Positions 6,878-7,206 of a stretch of DNA of 7,206 nt are shown here, piece after piece (position 1 is the first letter of the stretch; every line of letters starts with the position of its first letter). Source of the stretch: Anaerolineae bacterium (GTDB lineage: Bacteria; Chloroflexota; Anaerolineae; 4572-78; NAK82). Below the pieces are notes generated by a model. The model ran no database searches and was not told where the DNA came from. It saw only the letters and a program-made list of their open reading frames with translations. The DNA is taken from contig JANXAX010000128.1 in the NCBI GenBank assembly GCA_025062175.1, forward strand, positions 1 through 7,206, given 5' to 3'. A program made the translations under genes and the position numbers.

Positions 6878-7206
6878 CTAACGACGCAACCGGTATATTT
6901 CGCCGAACAAACGCCCCACCAACAGCACGTAAATAACCCCCAACAGAACGTAGAAGCGAACATCTCCCCACAGCGATGGCTTGCCTACAGTGAGCTTATG
7001 CGCCAGTGCGCTAAGCTTGTCATGCAATGTCACCCCAGCATAGTAAGTTTTGAATGCCGCATCCGCCCGAGCAGGGTGGCCGTTAATGATAGCAGTGCCA
7101 TGGGGATATAAATCCCCTTCCACGCCGCCCAAGGTGATGGCGTCCTCCGGCATGGCCGTAGGCGATTCAAAAAAGAAATAATAACCCTGCCCTTCTGAGT
7201 CGGGTA
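6878..7206 (-). CDS. Unrecognised protein with one C-terminal membrane helix (5' end outside window)
   Basis: The reading frame is open from the right edge to a TAG at 6880-6878, giving about 109 residues of the C-terminus. An ATG at 7153 lies inside it, but the 17 codons before that carry no stop and read PDSEGQGYYFFFESPTA, so the gene probably begins outside the window. The visible part is a polar stretch (GDLYPHGTAIINGHPARADAAF, then an amphipathic segment near LHDKLSALAHKL). It is followed by a hydrophobic helix, VRFYVLLGVIYVLLVGRLFG, and a short basic tail, EIYRLRR. By the positive-inside rule the tail would be cytoplasmic and the polar part outside. I cannot name a family. It lies on the same strand as obg but 209 bases upstream, with a likely promoter between them, so it is probably a separate transcription unit. 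Confidence 0.7.
   Translation of the reverse strand, partial: PDSEGQGYYFFFESPTAMPEDAITLGGVEGDLYPHGTAIINGHPARADAAFKTYYAGVTLHDKLSALAHKLTVGKPSLWGDVRFYVLLGVIYVLLVGRLFGEIYRLRR

Overview
The window looks like ordinary bacterial chromosome and holds five genes. One, on the + strand, is cut by the left edge. Four are on the - strand, and the one at the right edge is also cut. The GC-rich coding sequence, the Obg with a C-terminal OCT domain, and SMC head wording such as LRTWYGYQW suggest Chloroflexota, perhaps an Anaerolineae/Caldilineae-like lineage. That placement rests on remembered resemblance and is tentative.

Layout from left to right: (1) 1-600 (+) is the anticodon-binding end of methionyl-tRNA synthetase (metG). 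(2) 601-915 is a convergent gap with no gene. It holds a short run of DnaA-box-like nonamers and several overlapping inverted and direct repeats, but no convincing terminator. (3) 916-1785 (-) is a ten-helix EamA/DMT-type transporter. (4) 1787-5392 (-) is the chromosome condensation ATPase SMC. (5) 5403-6668 (-) is the ribosome-assembly GTPase Obg. (6) 6669-6877 is an AT-rich gap with a likely obg promoter and a 22-bp dyad lying over its -10 and predicted start. (7) 6878-7206 (-) is the end of an unrecognised protein with one membrane helix near its C-terminus.

On the - strand the order is obg, then smc, then the transporter. The gaps are 10 nt between obg and smc and 1 nt between smc and the transporter, so the three are very probably one transcript. 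This would join a GTPase of ribosome maturation and growth control to the main chromosome organiser, with a transporter of unknown substrate at the end. All motifs needed for Obg and SMC activity are intact. I did not find a previously undescribed system here. The points most worth checking are the dyad at the obg promoter, the obg-smc coupling, and the repeat-rich gap after metG.
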